Part shown: one piece after another, positions 57,100 through 64,000 of the stretch
How the letters are laid out: every line of letters starts with the position of its first letter
Position numbering within the stretch: the first letter of the stretch is position 1
DNA from: Telluria beijingensis
Lineage (GTDB): Bacteria; Pseudomonadota; Gammaproteobacteria; Burkholderiales; Burkholderiaceae_D
Direction of reading: 5' to 3'
Assembly: GCF_030770395.1 (NCBI RefSeq)
Contig: NZ_CP132480.1
Span: 3,215,792-3,279,791 of the forward strand
Length of the DNA stretch: 64,000 nucleotides
Notes under the pieces: model-generated
Databases searched by the model: none
Told to the model about the DNA's origin: nothing
What the model saw: the letters and a program-made list of their open reading frames with translations, nothing else
Program-made: the position numbers and the translations under genes

Positions 57100-57116
57100 C
57101 GTTGTCTTAAGATCAT

Positions 57117-57192
57117 GCCGACTTAGCTCATCAGGTAGAGCAGTTGATTTGTAATCATCAGGTGGCGGGTTCGAGTCCTGCAGTCGGCACCA
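57117..57192 (+). tRNA. tRNA-Thr (anticodon TGT), CCA encoded
   Basis: Acceptor GCCGACT / AGTCGGC, discriminator A and encoded CCA. The anticodon loop TTTGTAA carries TGT. In the anticodon stem GTTGA / TCATC one pair is T-T, otherwise paired. The T arm GGCGGGTTCGAGTCCTGC is normal apart from weak outer pairs. Its 3' half is repeated at 59092. Confidence 0.93.
57150..57178 (+). repeat. attL-like 29-bp repeat inside tRNA-Thr
   Basis: From the anticodon loop to the T arm; begins TGTAATCATCAGG. Identical to 59092-59120. Confidence 0.75.
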
Positions 57193-57211
57193 AGAATTGG
57201 TAGTGAAAACG

Positions 57212-57244
57212 ACGCCTTACGTTCATCGAACGTAAGGCGTTTTG
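57212..57244 (+). terminator. Terminator after tRNA-Thr
   Basis: Perfect 13-bp stem ACGCCTTACGTTC / GAACGTAAGGCGT with loop ATC, followed by TTTTGTCTTT. Confidence 0.85.
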
Positions 57245-57360
57245 TCTTTGTAATCGGTAAAAAGACACGTTCAGCGCACTCGGCTTTATAGGGGCCTCCA
57301 CAGTGCAACAGACAGATAGCATGATCGGTCCCTCCCCACAGAAATCATTTTAATTCCAAT

Positions 57361-57455
57361 ATTTTGTGGCTCATCGCATAATTATGACGATAACCCACAA
57401 AATTCAGGAATTATCATCCTTGATGCGTAGGATGATTAATTCTATAATTTTGTGG
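57361..57455. promoter_or_regulatory. Operator region of hipBA
   Basis: Two kinds of symmetry in AT-rich DNA before hipB. ATCATCCT (57413-57420), eight-base spacer, AGGATGAT (57429-57436), the same spacing as the E. coli HipB operator TATCC-N8-GGATA. Around it ATTTTGTGG occurs at 57361-57369 and 57447-57455 and inverted as CCACAAAAT at 57395-57403. Binding by HipB is inference. Confidence 0.6.
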
Positions 57456-57488
57456 ATTAAGTGCGAGATACCGGGCGAGGTACACACT

Positions 57489-57809
57489 ATGTTGGATTTA
57501 AGCTTTAACAAACCGGGTGAGGTCATCAAGCGCCTGTGTGCCCGCTTGCGCACCGAGCGATTGGCGCTGAACATGACGCAGGCCGATCTGGCCGGGCGTG
57601 CTGGCATTGGGACCAATACCCTATCCAACCTTGAGGCCGGGCGCAATGTCGGCCTAGAAGCTGTGATCCGGGTGGCAATAGCACTTGGTCGAATCAAGGA
57701 GCTCGAAGGCCTGTTCCTGCCCAAGCTGGACACCATCGAAGACATTCAGCGCTATGAAAGCAGCGCCAAGCGCATTCGGACAAAAAAGAAGAGGGCCGAT
57801 CATGCTTGA
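57489..57809 (+). CDS. hipB: HipB-type XRE antitoxin
   Basis: 106 residues from ATG 57489 (GAGG eight bases upstream); the frame is open further upstream through the operator, which I exclude. Helix-turn-helix LNMTQADLAGRAGIGTNTLS, NLEAGRNVGLEAVIRVAIAL. A basic C-terminal tail (KRIRTKKKRADHA) ends in an eight-base overlap with hipA. Confidence 0.88.
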   Translation: MLDLSFNKPGEVIKRLCARLRTERLALNMTQADLAGRAGIGTNTLSNLEAGRNVGLEAVIRVAIALGRIKELEGLFLPKLDTIEDIQRYESSAKRIRTKKKRADHA

Positions 57810-59088
57810 GAAAGTAAACGTCTTTTATGAAGGATGGGGCGAACGCTGGCACTGGGGCACATTGGCCACGACAACTGCCCTGACCGGCCGCCCGCTGATC
57901 GTGTTCCAATATAGTAACGAAGCCAAGCAAAGAGGCTTGGAACTGTCCTCGTACACATTGCCGCTGGAAGGCCCCCAGTTGCGACGCGATTTCCCACACC
58001 ACCAACTGCAACTGCCAGGACCCGTCTATGACGCCTTGCCGGATGGATGGGGCATGTTGCTGATGGACCGCCTGTTCAGGCGTCGAGGACTCACTACGGC
58101 GCGCATTGGCGCCCTTGAACGGTCGGCCTATGTCGGTAGCAACGCGATGGGGGCCATGACATTCGAACCCGTGGCGCCCGAGGGAGAAGAGCCGGACGTC
58201 CACATTCCACTGGAACAGCTTGCCGCCGAAGTGCAGGAAGTGCTCCATGGAGAAGGCGGGGAGTTCCTGGAGACCTTGCTTCTGGTCGGCGGTTCGCCCC
58301 AAGGTGCAAGGCCCAAGGCGCTGGTCTATCGCGACCCTCGATCCAGCGGATTTACCACGGCCGTCAGGCCCGGATTCGAACCCTGGCTCATCAAGTTCCC
58401 GGCCAAGGAAGAACACCCCGAGGTATGCGCCATCGAGATGGTCTATGCCGAATGCCTGCGCAAATGCGGCATCGAGACCCCGGACACGCAATACTTCAGT
58501 TTGCCTAACGGGCTGGCGGCGTTTGCCAGCAAGCGCTTCGATCGGCAAAATGGACTGCGCGTGCCCATGCAGAGCCTCGCCGCGTTTACGGGCGCCAATT
58601 ACCAGACACCGGGGGCGTTGGACTACGTCAATTTCTTACGCGCGACGCAAATGTGCACCAATGATGTGCGAGAGATGGAGATAGCCTTCAAACGCGCTGT
58701 CTTCAATATTGCGTTCAACAATAGGGACGATCATCCCAAGAACTTCGCCTACATCATGGCGCCAGATGGTCAGTGGAGACTGGCGCCCGCATACGACGTG
58801 ACCTTCTGCGAGGGACCAGGTGGATATCATCAGATGGACGTGATGGGAGAGGCTCTGGCAATTTCCCGTACACACATTCTTCGGCTTGCCGACGAAGCCG
58901 AGGTGTCCCAGGACATAGCAGGCATGCTGATTAACGGAATTTGCGAAGTGGCAAGCCAGTTCGCCGTGATCGCTGAGGATATGTATCCGCACGATATTAC
59001 TCAAGACACCTTGCGTACTATACAAGGTCGCATCGACGAAAACGTAGCGCGACTGCGGCAAGATCATGGGCGGCCTGGTGACCGTTGA
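57802..59088 (+). CDS. hipA: HipA-family serine/threonine kinase toxin
   Basis: 428 residues from ATG 57802. The N-terminal HipA_N subdomain (GRPLIVFQYSNEAKQRGLEL, LPGPVYDALPDGWG) is followed by the kinase: phosphate-loop region GGSPQGARPKALV (163-175), LIKFPAKEEHPEV, the catalytic loop NNRDDHPKNFAY (306-317) and the metal-binding APAYDVTF (328-335). All key residues are present, so it should be active; E. coli HipA phosphorylates glutamyl-tRNA synthetase and halts growth. The target here is unknown. The stop lies three bases before the repeated tRNA segment. Confidence 0.9.
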   Translation: MLEKVNVFYEGWGERWHWGTLATTTALTGRPLIVFQYSNEAKQRGLELSSYTLPLEGPQLRRDFPHHQLQLPGPVYDALPDGWGMLLMDRLFRRRGLTTARIGALERSAYVGSNAMGAMTFEPVAPEGEEPDVHIPLEQLAAEVQEVLHGEGGEFLETLLLVGGSPQGARPKALVYRDPRSSGFTTAVRPGFEPWLIKFPAKEEHPEVCAIEMVYAECLRKCGIETPDTQYFSLPNGLAAFASKRFDRQNGLRVPMQSLAAFTGANYQTPGALDYVNFLRATQMCTNDVREMEIAFKRAVFNIAFNNRDDHPKNFAYIMAPDGQWRLAPAYDVTFCEGPGGYHQMDVMGEALAISRTHILRLADEAEVSQDIAGMLINGICEVASQFAVIAEDMYPHDITQDTLRTIQGRIDENVARLRQDHGRPGDR

Positions 59089-59091
59089 GCA

Positions 59092-59120
59092 TGTAATCAT
59101 CAGGTGGCGGGTTCGAGTCC
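59092..59120 (+). repeat. attR-like partial tRNA-Thr 3' segment
   Basis: Identical over 29 bp to 57150-57178, continuing as a decayed tRNA 3' end (CACGGTCGGCAGCA against TGCAGTCGGCACCA). No 5' half precedes it, so it is not a tRNA gene. Confidence 0.75.
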
Positions 59121-59143
59121 CACGGTCGGCAGCAGTACTCAGC

Positions 59144-59172
59144 AAAAGCCCAGCCTTGGTGCTGGGCTTTTT
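59144..59172 (+). terminator. Rho-independent terminator downstream of hipA
   Basis: Stem AAAAGCCCAGC / GCTGGGCTTTT, loop CTTGGT, then T. Placed just after the tRNA fragment, so it may be the original tRNA-Thr terminator. Confidence 0.88.
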
Positions 59173-59212
59173 GCTGTCCGGGCCTTGTCGACGATACTGG
59201 CCTGCAGGAAGA

Positions 59213-59246
59213 AAAAAGCCCCGCTCCTATCGGAACGGGGCTTTTT
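59213..59246. terminator. Bidirectional terminator at the end of the RTX gene
   Basis: Stem AAAAAGCCCCG (59213-59223) with CGGGGCTTTTT (59236-59246), T-runs on both strands. On the minus strand it lies 38 bp after the RTX gene stop. Confidence 0.85.
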
Positions 59247-59283
59247 GTCCTAATGCCGCAGAAGGGGCATCAAGCAGTCGGCA

Positions 59284-62200
59284 TCAGAACGGGCCGACAA
59301 CCGACGCCACCAGAATAACGCCGTTCTCTTCAGCTGCGTCGATATAACCGTGCGGCAGTCCTTCAATGCGGATCACGTAGTCTTCGCTATCGATGGCGCC
59401 ATTACCGGTATCGATGACCAGCCAGGCGTTATACGCGTCATACGTGTCCTGGATCAGGAGCCCCTGATACGCGAGGTCGGCTGCAGGACTCGTGTTCGCC
59501 ATGAAGAGATCGTTCAAGGCCGTCATTGCCTGACTCCCGGTTTGGAATGCAAATGCGCTCCAGGTCTGGTCGACGAGAATTTGAAGATCGACATCGTGTT
59601 CAAAATGCAGGGTAGTACCGGCAGTCGAAGTGATGATGTTATCGAACGTTCGCGGGCCGTAAAGCTCGCCCAGGTATGAATCGCTCGCTGCTTCGTACAT
59701 CACGTGGTCATGCCCCTCCCTGGCGTTGATTTCGTCACCGCCACCATAGCCCCAGACCGTGTCATTGCCTGCACCGCCATACAGTAGATCGTTGCCGCCG
59801 GTTCCCTTCAGGGTATCGTCGCCATTGAAGCCCCACACGACGTTGCCGGAGATTTCATCGCCTGCGTTCGTACCGACCCCGAAGATGTAACCTTCGGGAT
59901 CGAAGGTCGCGATGTCGGCGCCGGCGAGACGGAACGCGCCCTCTGCCACTTGTCCATCCGCTTGCGCGCCGACACCCGTCCACTCGCCTTTCAGCGTAGT
60001 GACCAGCTTGTCGCCAATGTAGACATCCGCATGGAAGGTTTCATTCAGGATGATCCCACCACCATTGAACAGCGGCGTGTAAGCCGTCAGAACGTCCGGG
60101 CCCGTGCCGCTACCTGTGTCCGGATTCGGCTCATTACCCGTGGATGGATTCGGATCCGTGCCGGTATCCGGCATGGTGCCCTCGCTGCCAGGCTCGCCCG
60201 GGCCGACCGGCATTTCACCGTTATCCGCATCATCGTCATCGTCATCGCCCTCGTCCGGCCACTGGTCCGGATCCTGGATCGGTTCCCACACCGATTCGTA
60301 CACGAGGTTGTGGTTCGCATCGACCTCTACCATGCCATAGCCGGCAAGCAGGGCATAATCGTTGGCGCCGATATTACCGTCGCCGTCCGCATCGACCGCC
60401 AGCATCGACGTCATTTCGGAGTAATCGTTCAACACGATCGCCGCATTGGCCTTGTTGCCGTGCGCCGCATGGTAGGCGTCATTCAGCGCCGCGATCACGG
60501 TGGCGGCCGAGTAGAAGCTGTAGACCGGGTTCATGTCCTCGTCATTCGCCTCGACACGGTCGATGACCTTGCCATACCGGGTGGCGACGGCGGTGACGTC
60601 GACGCCGAAGTCGATCGTCACCTGGCCTTGCGAGCCCACGAAATCGAAGGGAGCCGCGTACTCGTTCGCCATGTCCCACTCTTGCGAAAGATTGGTCGCC
60701 TCCGGCGTGTCGATGAAGACGACACCGCCCTGGTTGAAGATGAACTGGTCGCCGCCCTTGCCGCTGATGCCGACCATGGTCTGCGGGATTTCCATGCTTT
60801 CTTCCTCGGGCTCGATCCTGCCCATCGTATAGCTGTCGCCATACTCGTCCTGGAACGCCAGGACGCTGGCGTTCACCGACGTGATCGGATGCGGCGTGGT
60901 GACGCCATCGATCGCCGTCAGGTCGCCAACGTACTGGTGCATGCCGTACAAGCCGATGAAGTCAGTGATGCCCAGATACTGCACCTTGGCGTTTTCCAGC
61001 TTGATGATCAGGTCGCTGCCGCTGTCGTAGTGGTTCGCTTGACCGGTATTGCTCTCGCCCAGGATGTAGACATCCTTGCCGACCTGGCCCGCCACCACGC
61101 TGCCGTAGTGGAGGGAGTCGGCCAGGTAGACCTGCGCCGCCGCGATCAGTTGCTCGAGCGAGTCGTACTGGGTCGTATCGATCACCAGGCCATCGTGCGG
61201 ACGCGCGATCACGTTGTAGAAGTCAGCCTCGACCATGTCCTCGGTACGGAATTCGATCTTGTCGGTGCCGAACTCGAAGTCCTCGATGACATCGAAGCCA
61301 CCGCCGCCTTCGACCGCCTCGACCGAATCGCCCTTGTTGACGAACACGAAGGTATCCGCGCCGTAGCCGCCGTTCAGGGTATCCGCGCCGGTGGAGCCGA
61401 CGAGGATGTCGTCGCCATCGCCGCCCGACAGGAAATCGTCGCTGCCGTTACCGTTGAGGCGATCGTCGCCGTCGAAGCCCCACAGATACTGCCCATGCAG
61501 ATGCTCGTTATTTTCCGAGCCCAGCACATACACCCGGCCCGACTGGTCGTACGAGGTGTAGTTCTTGCCGTCCTCCCGCACACCGATGGTGAAGGCGTTG
61601 TACATCGGGCCCGCATCCGTCTGGCCGATCAACTCGCCTTCCAGGGCATCGTCGTTCTTCTCGACGTAGCCGAGCGGGATTCCGAAATCATCGTGCTCGA
61701 ACATCTGCCAGCGGCCAAAGATCGTGCCCGAAGCCGAACTGGTCACATACACGCCGTCGGCATCGTAATCGGTCGTCACGACTGCCGGGTTGTACGGTCC
61801 CTTGATCAGCTGGGTAGCCAGGTTGTAGTTGCCGGCGTCATCGATCTGGCGCAGTTCGACCGTCTTGTGCCCCTTGCTCAGGTCGATCGGTCCCAGGATG
61901 ACGGTATTGGTGTCGGTGTCGATTGCGTCGCCATCCACCGTCACCCATTCACCCTCGTCTTGCTCGTCCTTGCCCGCGAGACGCCACTGCAGCTTGCCGC
62001 TGGTATCCAGCTCGCCGGTGTACTTGAAGAACACGCGCGCCTGATCCAGTTCGGTCACGTTGGCATCGTCCGTCGCCTGCTCCACCGCGCTGAAATACAC
62101 GCCATTGTCCGGCTTCTTGGTGTCGAGCGTGAAGTTCACGGTTGCCGAGTGCTCGCCGACGTTGCCGGCCAGGTCGACCTGGCGCACCACCACGGCCTTG

Positions 62201-64000
62201 ACGCCATCGCCCAGTTCGGTCAGGTCCAGCTTGGCCGTGCCGCTGTCATCGGTCGCCTTGCCCTTGAACCAGGTGTCGCCGTTATCGGTGCTGTATTCCC
62301 AGATCGTGCTGCCGTTCGTTTCCAGGCCCGAAATGTTCACCACACCCTTGTTGGTGATGCCATCGCTGGTATTGCTGCCGGTATCGCTGTCCAGGCTGAT
62401 AGTCGGCGCGGTCGGCTTGATATTGTCGAGCGTGAAGCTGATTTCGGACGCCTTGCTCGTATTGTTGGCCAGGTCGATCTGGCGCACGAAATAGGTGTTC
62501 AGGCCCTGCTTCGTCGCTGGCGCCGTGCTGCTCCAACCCTCGATGCCATCGACCGAATACTCGATCCTGGCGCCGGTTTCCACACCCTCCAGCGACATGG
62601 TGGCGTCGTTGGTGACACGGTCGGCATCCGTGCCGACGTTGGTGCCATGGCTGTCGGTGGCCAGCTTCATGGTCGGCTTCGCCGCGAAGTAGTCGTACAC
62701 GATCTGCTTGCTCACTTCGGGCGACTTGTTGCCGGCCGCATCGATCGAGCGCAGGTAGACGGTGGTAACCTTGTCCGCATTGAAGACCGGTTCCGTCGCG
62801 CCTTCCGCGACGACCGGGGTGCCCTTGGTCAGGTCGACGTTCTTCACCCGCACCACCTTGGTGCTGGTGAACACGTCGATCGACTCGGTGTGCCAGGTCT
62901 TGCCGTCGGTGCTCCACTGGTACTTCTCGCCGGCGCCGATGCCGTCGCCGGTGTACATGAAGTCGACGTGGGCCGATGCCGCCTTGGTCACGTTGTCGAG
63001 CTTGCGGTCGCCCGCGCCCTGGGTCACCTGGCTGAAGGCGATGTCGCCGACGCTCGGCGCCTTGCCGTCATAGGTGATGCCCGTGGCAACCGCCTTGGTG
63101 GCATTGCCGGCGCTGTCGATCAGGCGCAGCGACAGGGTCGGGTTGGCCTTGGTGTCGACGCCTTCGATGGTCACCTTGCGGCCGACCACGTTCTCGGCCG
63201 CGACCGAGGTCCAGGTCTCGCCGTCGGTCGAGAACTGCACGCGCTCGCCATCCTTCAGGCCCTGCTCCAGGCTGGCCGTGACCGTCGCGCTGGCCTGGTT
63301 GGTGATGAAATCGTCCGACACGTCATCTTCGTCCTGCGAGATGGCGTCGATGGTCACCGCATTGAGCGGCGCCTGGTCGTCGAAGGTGATCTTCTGCTCG
63401 GCCGGCTGCTTGAAGTTACCGGCGGCATCGATCACGCGCACGCGCAGCGTCGGGCTGGCCGATGCGTCGATGCCGTAGATCTTCAGGGAGGTGCCATCGA
63501 CGGTTGCACGGCTGTCCGGCATGTCGAAGGTCGAGATACGATTCACGTCCGGCACGGTCGCGGTGGTCCACTCGATGCCGTCGACCGAGAACTGGACGTA
63601 TTCGCCATCGCTCAATGCGGCCGACAGGGTGGCGTCGACGTTCGCCCAGGACTGGTTGGTGGTGAAGTCCTCGACGATGTCGTCATCGCTCTCGGTGATC
63701 TTGTCGAAGGTCACCGTCACGTCTGGCGGGGTATTGTCATAGGTGACCGGCTGCGAGGCGGCGTCGCCCGCATTGCCGGCGGCGTCGACGACGCGCACCT
63801 TCAGCTCGGGGCTGCCGGACACGTCGACACCATAGATGACGACTTCCCGGCCCTCGACCAGGATGCCGGACATGCTCTCGAGGCCGCCATGGCCGCGCGG
63901 CAGGACGGCCAGGTGCTCGAACCAGGTCTCGCCATCGGTCGAGTATTGCACGTAGTCGCCAGGATTCAACACGGCCGACAGGGTCGCACGGACGGTCGCG
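59284..64000 (-). CDS. Giant Ig-like/RTX calcium-binding surface or secreted protein (5' end outside window)
   Basis: At least 1571 codons are open to the window edge. The GTG at 63972 is inside a repeat and is not the start. Counting from there: 1-720, seven Ig-like repeats, each with a STDGxTW-type strand and a DxAGN loop (VRVVDAAGNAG, VRVIDAAGNFK, LRLIDSAGNAT, LRSIDAAGNKS, VRQVDLAGNVG); about 815-880, an RTX nonapeptide block (GFDGDDRLNGNGSDDFLSGG); 1155-1225, a helix plus EF-hand-like DADGDGNIGANDY; 1241-1295, an Asp run and Asn/Pro/Thr-rich linker; 1376-1425, a second RTX block (GFNGDDTLKGTGGNDLLYGG); 1478-1556, a second copy of the helix plus DTGNGAIDSEDY module. RTX repeats fold on calcium outside the cell, usually after type I secretion; no transporter is seen here. 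An adhesin is likely. Confidence 0.82.
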   Translation of the reverse strand, partial: ATVRATLSAVLNPGDYVQYSTDGETWFEHLAVLPRGHGGLESMSGILVEGREVVIYGVDVSGSPELKVRVVDAAGNAGDAASQPVTYDNTPPDVTVTFDKITESDDDIVEDFTTNQSWANVDATLSAALSDGEYVQFSVDGIEWTTATVPDVNRISTFDMPDSRATVDGTSLKIYGIDASASPTLRVRVIDAAGNFKQPAEQKITFDDQAPLNAVTIDAISQDEDDVSDDFITNQASATVTASLEQGLKDGERVQFSTDGETWTSVAAENVVGRKVTIEGVDTKANPTLSLRLIDSAGNATKAVATGITYDGKAPSVGDIAFSQVTQGAGDRKLDNVTKAASAHVDFMYTGDGIGAGEKYQWSTDGKTWHTESIDVFTSTKVVRVKNVDLTKGTPVVAEGATEPVFNADKVTTVYLRSIDAAGNKSPEVSKQIVYDYFAAKPTMKLATDSHGTNVGTDADRVTNDATMSLEGVETGARIEYSVDGIEGWSSTAPATKQGLNTYFVRQIDLANNTSKASEISFTLDNIKPTAPTISLDSDTGSNTSDGITNKGVVNISGLETNGSTIWEYSTDNGDTWFKGKATDDSGTAKLDLTELGDGVKAVVVRQVDLAGNVGEHSATVNFTLDTKKPDNGVYFSAVEQATDDANVTELDQARVFFKYTGELDTSGKLQWRLAGKDEQDEGEWVTVDGDAIDTDTNTVILGPIDLSKGHKTVELRQIDDAGNYNLATQLIKGPYNPAVVTTDYDADGVYVTSSASGTIFGRWQMFEHDDFGIPLGYVEKNDDALEGELIGQTDAGPMYNAFTIGVREDGKNYTSYDQSGRVYVLGSENNEHLHGQYLWGFDGDDRLNGNGSDDFLSGGDGDDILVGSTGADTLNGGYGADTFVFVNKGDSVEAVEGGGGFDVIEDFEFGTDKIEFRTEDMVEADFYNVIARPHDGLVIDTTQYDSLEQLIAAAQVYLADSLHYGSVVAGQVGKDVYILGESNTGQANHYDSGSDLIIKLENAKVQYLGITDFIGLYGMHQYVGDLTAIDGVTTPHPITSVNASVLAFQDEYGDSYTMGRIEPEEESMEIPQTMVGISGKGGDQFIFNQGGVVFIDTPEATNLSQEWDMANEYAAPFDFVGSQGQVTIDFGVDVTAVATRYGKVIDRVEANDEDMNPVYSFYSAATVIAALNDAYHAAHGNKANAAIVLNDYSEMTSMLAVDADGDGNIGANDYALLAGYGMVEVDANHNLVYESVWEPIQDPDQWPDEGDDDDDDADNGEMPVGPGEPGSEGTMPDTGTDPNPSTGNEPNPDTGSGTGPDVLTAYTPLFNGGGIILNETFHADVYIGDKLVTTLKGEWTGVGAQADGQVAEGAFRLAGADIATFDPEGYIFGVGTNAGDEISGNVVWGFNGDDTLKGTGGNDLLYGGAGNDTVWGYGGGDEINAREGHDHVMYEAASDSYLGELYGPRTFDNIITSTAGTTLHFEHDVDLQILVDQTWSAFAFQTGSQAMTALNDLFMANTSPAADLAYQGLLIQDTYDAYNAWLVIDTGNGAIDSEDYVIRIEGLPHGYIDAAEENGVILVASVVGPF

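Noticed and set aside
59092..59166. A second complete tRNA-Thr gene
   Set aside because: No acceptor 5' strand or D arm precedes the fragment; hipA coding sequence is there instead.
63970..63972. GTG at 63972 as the start of the RTX protein
   Set aside because: The frame stays open to the window edge and the residues before it (VRATLSA) continue the Ig-like repeat.

Overview
The window is GC-rich chromosomal DNA of a betaproteobacterium, order Burkholderiales, most likely an Oxalobacteraceae member of the Massilia/Duganella/Janthinobacterium type. The order follows from gene order and protein type: petABC-sspA-sspB, gpmA-envC-ctpA-moeB, grxC-secB-gpsA, DUF484-xerC, paired lipid A acyltransferases before dapF, and an SAH-riboswitch-controlled ahcY-holin-metF unit. 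The genus is inference.

Region by region. 1-716: a MazF/PemK-type toxin cut by the window edge, its antitoxin and a palindromic operator. 716-8619: a minus-strand run slt, SDR, GST, cca, diguanylate cyclase, GNAT acetyltransferase, with a divergent 5-formyl-THF cyclo-ligase. 8650-12822: the methyl cycle (metK, SAH riboswitch, ahcY, small membrane protein, metF). 13009-15588: two lipid A acyltransferases and dapF. 15617-21413: an apparent insertion of accessory genes (Sel1-repeat protein, two porins, an intact IS1595-family element sitting in the second porin's terminator) that parts dapF from DUF484-xerC. 21485-28879: DUF484, xerC, a CobW metallochaperone, dksA, a STAS-domain protein, a 32-residue membrane peptide, and hslVU behind a sigma32-like promoter. 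28955-29840: a hicAB locus whose hicA has an in-frame amber codon, next to a tRNA-His-like remnant. 29837-41978: an XRE regulator and a complete-looking type II secretion operon read G-H-I-J-K-L-M-N-D-E-F-C. 42174-49778: moeB, ctpA, envC, gpmA, and divergently rhodanese, grxC, secB, an SH3 protein and gpsA. 49965-57091: cupin, DUF2461, a DegS-like protease, mscL, the bc1 complex, and sspAB. 57117-59120: tRNA-Thr(UGU), then a hipBA pair closed by a 29-bp repeat of the tRNA 3' half, which looks like a very small tRNA-targeted island. 59284-64000: the 3' part of a giant calcium-binding surface or secreted protein with Ig-like repeats, two RTX blocks and a duplicated EF-hand-like module.

Most of the window is housekeeping in conserved order. 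The accessory content sits at a few joints: three toxin-antitoxin loci in different states (mazEF intact as far as seen, hicAB with a broken toxin, hipBA intact in a tRNA), one IS, three copies of a 113-114 bp inverted-repeat element between genes, and the RTX protein. The best candidates for a second look are the hipBA mini-island, the amber hicA, the hairpin leader before sspA, and the duplicated module of the RTX protein.
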